Positions 7,335-9,288 of a stretch of 9,288 nucleotides of DNA are shown piece by piece; within the stretch, counting starts at the first letter, position 1; the number at the start of each line of letters is the position of its first letter. The stretch is from Ruminococcaceae bacterium UBA1767 (lineage in GTDB: Bacteria > Bacillota > Clostridia > Oscillospirales > Acutalibacteraceae), in contig DCGX01000014.1 in the NCBI GenBank assembly GCA_002315505.1, positions 38,392-47,679 on the forward strand. The letters run 5' to 3'. The notes beneath the pieces were generated by a model, which was not told the origin of the DNA, searched no databases, and was given only the letters and a program-made list of their open reading frames with translations. The translations under genes and the position numbers were made by a program.

Positions 7335-7340
7335 TATAAT
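7335..7340 (+). promoter_or_regulatory. Possible -10 box for mazF
   Basis: A perfect TATAAT lies on the plus strand in the ppa/mazF divergent region, 94 nt before the mazF ATG. No convincing -35 is found at 16-18 nt. A weaker alternative, CATAAT (7396-7401), is nearer the gene. Which one is used cannot be told from sequence alone. Confidence 0.35.
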
Positions 7341-7434
7341 AATATTGTCGGATTAAGCTCCCCGCAAATGATTAATTCGGCAAAAAACAGGCAAACATAA
7401 TACTGAAAGAAAAATAAACGGAGAGTGATACGAA

Positions 7435-7782
7435 ATGACAATAAAACGGGGAGATATATTTTATGCGGATTTAAGTCCCGTTGTCGGCTCGGAGCAGGGC
7501 GGAATAAGACCTGTTCTCATAGTGCAGAATGATGTCGGAAATAAGTTCAGCCCGACAGTAATTGCCGCCGCAATCACGAGTCAGAGATTTAAAACAAATT
7601 TACCTACTCACATACAGGTCGATGCACAGGAGTGCGGACTTTCAAAGGATTCCATAGTTCTGCTCGAACAGGTCAGAACACTTGATAAAAAAAGATTAAA
7701 GGAGAAAATGGGCAATCTTGCCGACGGCGATATGTCACGTGTAAACCGTGCGTTGTCCGTCAGCCTCGGGATATTGAGTTGA
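7435..7782 (+). CDS. mazF: MazF/EndoA-type mRNA interferase toxin
   Basis: A 115-residue PemK/MazF-family endoribonuclease, very like Bacillus subtilis EndoA (NdoA, 116 residues). Such enzymes cut single-stranded mRNA at short specific sites. Visible motifs are KRGDIFYADLSPVVGSEQGG (4-23), RPVLIVQND (25-33) and AAITSQ (45-50). Both residues known to be needed in EndoA, Arg25 and Thr48, are kept at the same numbers, so it should be active. THIQVDA and the C-terminal helix complete the fold at full length. The ribosome binding site is GGAGAG, 9 nt before the ATG. The usual upstream antitoxin gene is missing: only 174 bp separate it from the divergent ppa, with no reading frame of antitoxin size. 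The cut-site specificity cannot be derived here. Confidence 0.93.
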   Translation: MTIKRGDIFYADLSPVVGSEQGGIRPVLIVQNDVGNKFSPTVIAAAITSQRFKTNLPTHIQVDAQECGLSKDSIVLLEQVRTLDKKRLKEKMGNLADGDMSRVNRALSVSLGILS

Positions 7783-7783
7783 A

Positions 7784-7803
7784 CAATGCACAATGCACAA
7801 TTA
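7784..7803 (+). repeat. Short tandem CAATGCA repeat
   Basis: Two perfect CAATGCA units followed by a degenerate third (CAATTA) begin 2 nt after the mazF stop codon. This marks the left border of the repeat mosaic. I cannot tell whether it is a dispersed element. Confidence 0.6.
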
Positions 7804-7870
7804 GATACTTCGCTTCGCTCAGTATGACTTTTTAAGTATGTCATTCTGAGGAGCATGCGACGAAGAATCT
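7803..7870. repeat. Imperfect inverted repeat of the GTCATTCTGAG family
   Basis: The left arm (7803-7828) read in reverse begins GTCATACTGAGCG and ends CGAAGTATCT. The right arm (7840-7870) begins GTCATTCTGAGG and ends CGAAGAATCT. The arms thus match at both ends with a few mismatches and a size difference in the middle, and can fold into one long hairpin with an 11-nt loop. The right arm is also repeated directly at 8043-8085. Confidence 0.75.
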
Positions 7871-7875
7871 CAAAT
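7834..7875 (+). repeat. Direct repeat copy 1 (GTCATTCTGAGG family)
   Basis: This 42-nt stretch and 8043-8085 share AAGTATGTCATTCTGAGG, then CGACGAAGAA, then CTCAAAT. They differ by a one-base indel and a few substitutions in the middle. Similar sequences occur as dispersed repeats in many bacterial genomes, from general knowledge. Confidence 0.85.
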
Positions 7876-7882
7876 ATAAATG

Positions 7883-8003
7883 ATTTACCCCTTTCGTCAT
7901 TGCTTCGCAATGCCACTTCCCCTGTGGGGCAGCGTTAAAGTGCGAATTTGAACAAGGCGCCCCATAGGGGAGCTGTCTGCGAAGCAGACTGAGGGGGGTA
8001 AAT
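7883..8003. repeat. 121-bp MITE-like element with terminal inverted arms, each carrying a hairpin
   Basis: The ends are ATTTACCCC (7883-7891) and GGGGTAAAT (7995-8003), inverted copies of each other. Moving inward, each arm has a hairpin with a TTC/GAA loop: CATTGC-TTC-GCAATG (7898-7912) on the left and GTCTGC-GAA-GCAGAC (7975-7989) on the right. Then come CCCCTGTGGGGC (7920-7930) and GCCCCATAGGGG (7959-7970), again inverted counterparts and each nearly self-complementary. About 28 nt of unique sequence sits in the centre. There is no transposase and no clear target duplication. The right arm recurs at 1-36. Confidence 0.8.
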
Positions 8004-8042
8004 TTAAGTAATAAGTAATAGTGAATGGTGAATAAGTAGAGC

Positions 8043-8085
8043 AAGTATGTCATTCTGAGGCGCAAAGCGACGAAGAACCTCAAAT
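8043..8085 (+). repeat. Direct repeat copy 2 (GTCATTCTGAGG family)
   Basis: Second copy of the repeat at 7834-7875, in the same orientation, with the middle reading GCGCAAAGCGACG rather than GAGCATGCGACG. The two copies flank the 121-bp hairpin element, which suggests stepwise insertion of one element beside or into another. Confidence 0.85.
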
Positions 8086-8129
8086 CGGCACAATTTGAAA
8101 TATCCCGTAATATGTATATTCTGCGTAGA

Positions 8130-8162
8130 GGACGATGCCCACATCGTCCGTTTTTGTTTTTT
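8130..8162 (+). terminator. Rho-independent terminator after the mazF repeat region
   Basis: GGACGATG (8130-8137) pairs perfectly with CATCGTCC (8142-8149) across a 4-nt CCCA loop, followed by GTTTTTGTTTTTT. It is the first good plus-strand terminator after mazF, 347 nt past the stop codon, and lies just before the promoter of the next gene. Confidence 0.88.
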
Positions 8163-8203
8163 AAAAAATTCACATTATTTTAATAGATTTTTTTATAATA
8201 GTA

Positions 8204-8212
8204 TGATATAAT
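8204..8212 (+). promoter_or_regulatory. Extended -10 promoter for the exodeoxyribonuclease gene
   Basis: TGATATAAT combines a TGn extension with a perfect TATAAT (8207-8212). The -35 region at a 17-nt spacing (TAGATT) is poor, consistent with an extended -10 promoter. It lies 27 nt before the TTG start. Confidence 0.65.
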
Positions 8213-8239
8213 AACCTTTATAATGCGGAGGTGTGTATT

Positions 8240-8998
8240 TTGAGTAAAAAATTCATATCGTGGAATGTAAACGGAATAAGAGCCTGTATGACAAAAGGCT
8301 TTATGGATGCTTTTAACGAGCTTGACGCAGACATCTTCTGCCTGCAGGAAACAAAGATGCAGGAGGGTCAGCTCACACTTGAGCTTGACGGTTATCATCA
8401 ATACTGGAACTACGCAGAGAAAAAGGGATATTCGGGTACTGCGATTTTCACAAAGGAAAAACCGATTGCCGTTACATACGGTCTCGGCATTGACGAGCTT
8501 GACACCGAGGGCAGACTGATTACGCTTGAATTTGACACATACTATTTTATTACCGAATATGTGCCGAATGCGCAGGACGGGCTTAAACGCATTGACCACA
8601 GAATGAAGTGGGAGGACGCTTTCAGAGAGTATGTTTGCTCCCTGCAAAAGAAAAAGCCTGTTGTATTCTGCGGTGACCTCAATGTTGCACACAATGAAAT
8701 TGACCTGAAAAATCCGAAAACGAATATCGGCAACGCAGGATTTTCCTACGAAGAAAGAGGAAAGTTTGACGAGCTTCTCAATGCAGGATTTATCGACACA
8801 TTCCGCTATTTTTATCCTGATTTGGAATTTGCGTACAGCTGGTGGTCATACCGCTTCAAGGCCCGTGAAAAAAATACGGGCTGGCGTATCGACTATTTCT
8901 GCGTGTCCGAAAGCATGAAGGACAGGCTTGTCAGCGCAAAAATTCATTCCGAAATTTTCGGCTCAGACCATTGTCCGGTCGAGCTTGTAATAGAATAA
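8240..8998 (+). CDS. xth: Exodeoxyribonuclease III / AP endonuclease (TTG start)
   Basis: A DNA-repair nuclease of the ExoIII family (Xth/ExoA): it cleaves DNA at abasic sites and trims 3' ends; metal-dependent, cytoplasmic. The 252 residues equal the usual ExoA length. Conserved motifs are WNVNGIRA (8-15), LQETK (35-39, metal-binding Glu37), Y107 in ITEYVPN, GDLNVAH (145-151, Asp146 and Asn148), GWRIDYF (214-220) and SDHCPV (242-247, the catalytic Asp-His pair). All active-site residues are present. The start is TTG at 8240: GGAGGT (8227-8232) lies 7 nt upstream. The in-frame GTG at 8231 overlaps that ribosome binding site and cannot be used with it. The next gene begins 12 nt after the stop and is probably co-transcribed. 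Confidence 0.94.
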   Translation: MSKKFISWNVNGIRACMTKGFMDAFNELDADIFCLQETKMQEGQLTLELDGYHQYWNYAEKKGYSGTAIFTKEKPIAVTYGLGIDELDTEGRLITLEFDTYYFITEYVPNAQDGLKRIDHRMKWEDAFREYVCSLQKKKPVVFCGDLNVAHNEIDLKNPKTNIGNAGFSYEERGKFDELLNAGFIDTFRYFYPDLEFAYSWWSYRFKAREKNTGWRIDYFCVSESMKDRLVSAKIHSEIFGSDHCPVELVIE

Positions 8999-9010
8999 GA
9001 GGTAGTTCTT

Positions 9011-9288
9011 ATGTCAAAATCCAAGAAAATAATATTGATTATTCTTGCTGTTGTTCTTGTGATAAGCGGTGTTTTTGCCGTACTTTCTTCAAATGATGAA
9101 TTCTCAAAAAAATTACTCGGTTCAATCACAACAGGTTCTGCGAAGGAAATCAAGGACGTGCAGGTCGGCGAGTTTGTGTCGGATTATCCGCTTGTTCAGA
9201 CTCAGCAGAAGGACTTGTTCTATGCTCCGCATCCCGACGGAAAAATCGACTTTTATGCCTATAAGGACGGCACATTCACAAGCTACAG
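9011..9288 (+). CDS. Membrane-anchored protein of unknown function (partial, runs off window)
   Basis: An open frame from ATG 9011 to the window end gives 92 codons without a stop. Its ribosome binding site AGAGGT (8998-9003) lies 7 nt upstream and overlaps the last base of the xth stop codon. The N-terminus has four lysine/serine residues followed by a hydrophobic segment (about 7-25, IILIILAVVLVISGVFAVL), a single signal anchor or uncleaved signal peptide. No lipobox cysteine is seen. The rest is soluble and presumably extracellular: VGEFVSDYPL, FYAPHPDGKIDFYAYKDG. I do not recognise the family. The 12-nt gap suggests co-transcription with xth, which may be only positional. Confidence 0.75.
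   Translation, partial: MSKSKKIILIILAVVLVISGVFAVLSSNDEFSKKLLGSITTGSAKEIKDVQVGEFVSDYPLVQTQQKDLFYAPHPDGKIDFYAYKDGTFTSY

Larger units (their letters stand above)
7783..8129. repeat. Mosaic repeat region between mazF and its terminator (no gene)
   Basis: No credible gene lies here; open frames are short, shared with repeats and without ribosome binding sites. It is a patchwork of small elements: CAATGCA tandem units (7784-7803), an inverted pair (7803-7870), a two-armed hairpin element (7883-8003), an AT-rich AGTAATAAGTAATAGTGAAT-like tract (8007-8038), and a second copy of the GTCATTCTGAGG repeat (8043-8085). Unlike the genes, it has G-runs and C-runs and dense palindromes. If mazF transcription continues to the terminator at 8130, all of this is mazF 3' untranslated RNA. 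Confidence 0.8.

Noticed and set aside
7369..7401. A 10-codon frame just upstream of mazF as a possible antitoxin
   Set aside because: It is far too short, has no ribosome binding site, and does not resemble any antitoxin.
7783..8129. A CRISPR array, suggested by the spaced repeats
   Set aside because: The units differ in sequence, orientation and spacing, there are no regular unique spacers, and no cas genes are nearby.
7608..8173. Two minus-strand open frames (102 and 110 codons) antisense to mazF and across the repeats
   Set aside because: They consist of repeat sequence and the complement of mazF, have no ribosome binding site, and encode low-complexity, Leu/Arg-rich peptides.
8180..8692. 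A 170-codon minus-strand frame opposite the exodeoxyribonuclease gene
   Set aside because: It is antisense to a clearly conserved coding sequence, and the product shows no recognisable domain.

Overview
This 9.3 kb window looks like chromosomal DNA of an anaerobic Clostridia bacterium, most likely of the Oscillospiraceae/Ruminococcaceae group. The reasons are moderately AT-rich genes with strong GGAGG-type ribosome binding sites, a Bacillota-type MazF/EndoA and YtvI-like permease, and short structured repeats of a kind I recall from such genomes. The genus assignment is inference. I see no phage, insertion sequence, CRISPR array, tRNA or rRNA.

Layout. Positions 1-36 hold one arm of a dispersed hairpin repeat that touches the lysC terminator (34-67). 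Positions 86-2551, minus strand, hold a two-gene hom-lysC operon (homoserine dehydrogenase, then aspartate kinase) for the aspartate-family amino acids. lysC carries a strong internal ribosome binding site that probably gives a separate regulatory (beta) subunit. A 157 bp divergent region (2552-2708) holds back-to-back extended -10 promoters for hom and for a plus-strand AI-2E/YtvI-family membrane protein (2709-3908). That gene converges on a minus-strand operon, with a bidirectional terminator at 3911-3943 between them. The minus-strand operon is ppa (inorganic pyrophosphatase, 7260-6727), then a CrtI/RetSat-like FAD oxidoreductase (6705-5170), then an FNR-type reductase with a C-terminal [2Fe-2S] ferredoxin domain (5170-3956). 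The last two genes overlap by one base. Divergent from ppa is a solitary mazF-type toxin gene (7435-7782). It is followed by about 350 bp of mosaic repeats ending in a terminator (8130-8162). An exodeoxyribonuclease III gene with a TTG start (8240-8998) then precedes a membrane-anchored protein of unknown function that runs off the window end (9011-9288).

How the genes work together. Hom and LysC act in one pathway. The flavoprotein and the ferredoxin reductase look like an NAD(P)H to flavin to [2Fe-2S] to flavin electron chain acting on an unknown, probably hydrophobic, unsaturated substrate. This pair is the best candidate for an undescribed enzyme system. The repeat region after mazF is the best candidate for unexplained non-coding structure: three hairpin arms keep their pairing although their stem sequences differ. 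Most of the window is otherwise ordinary housekeeping sequence.
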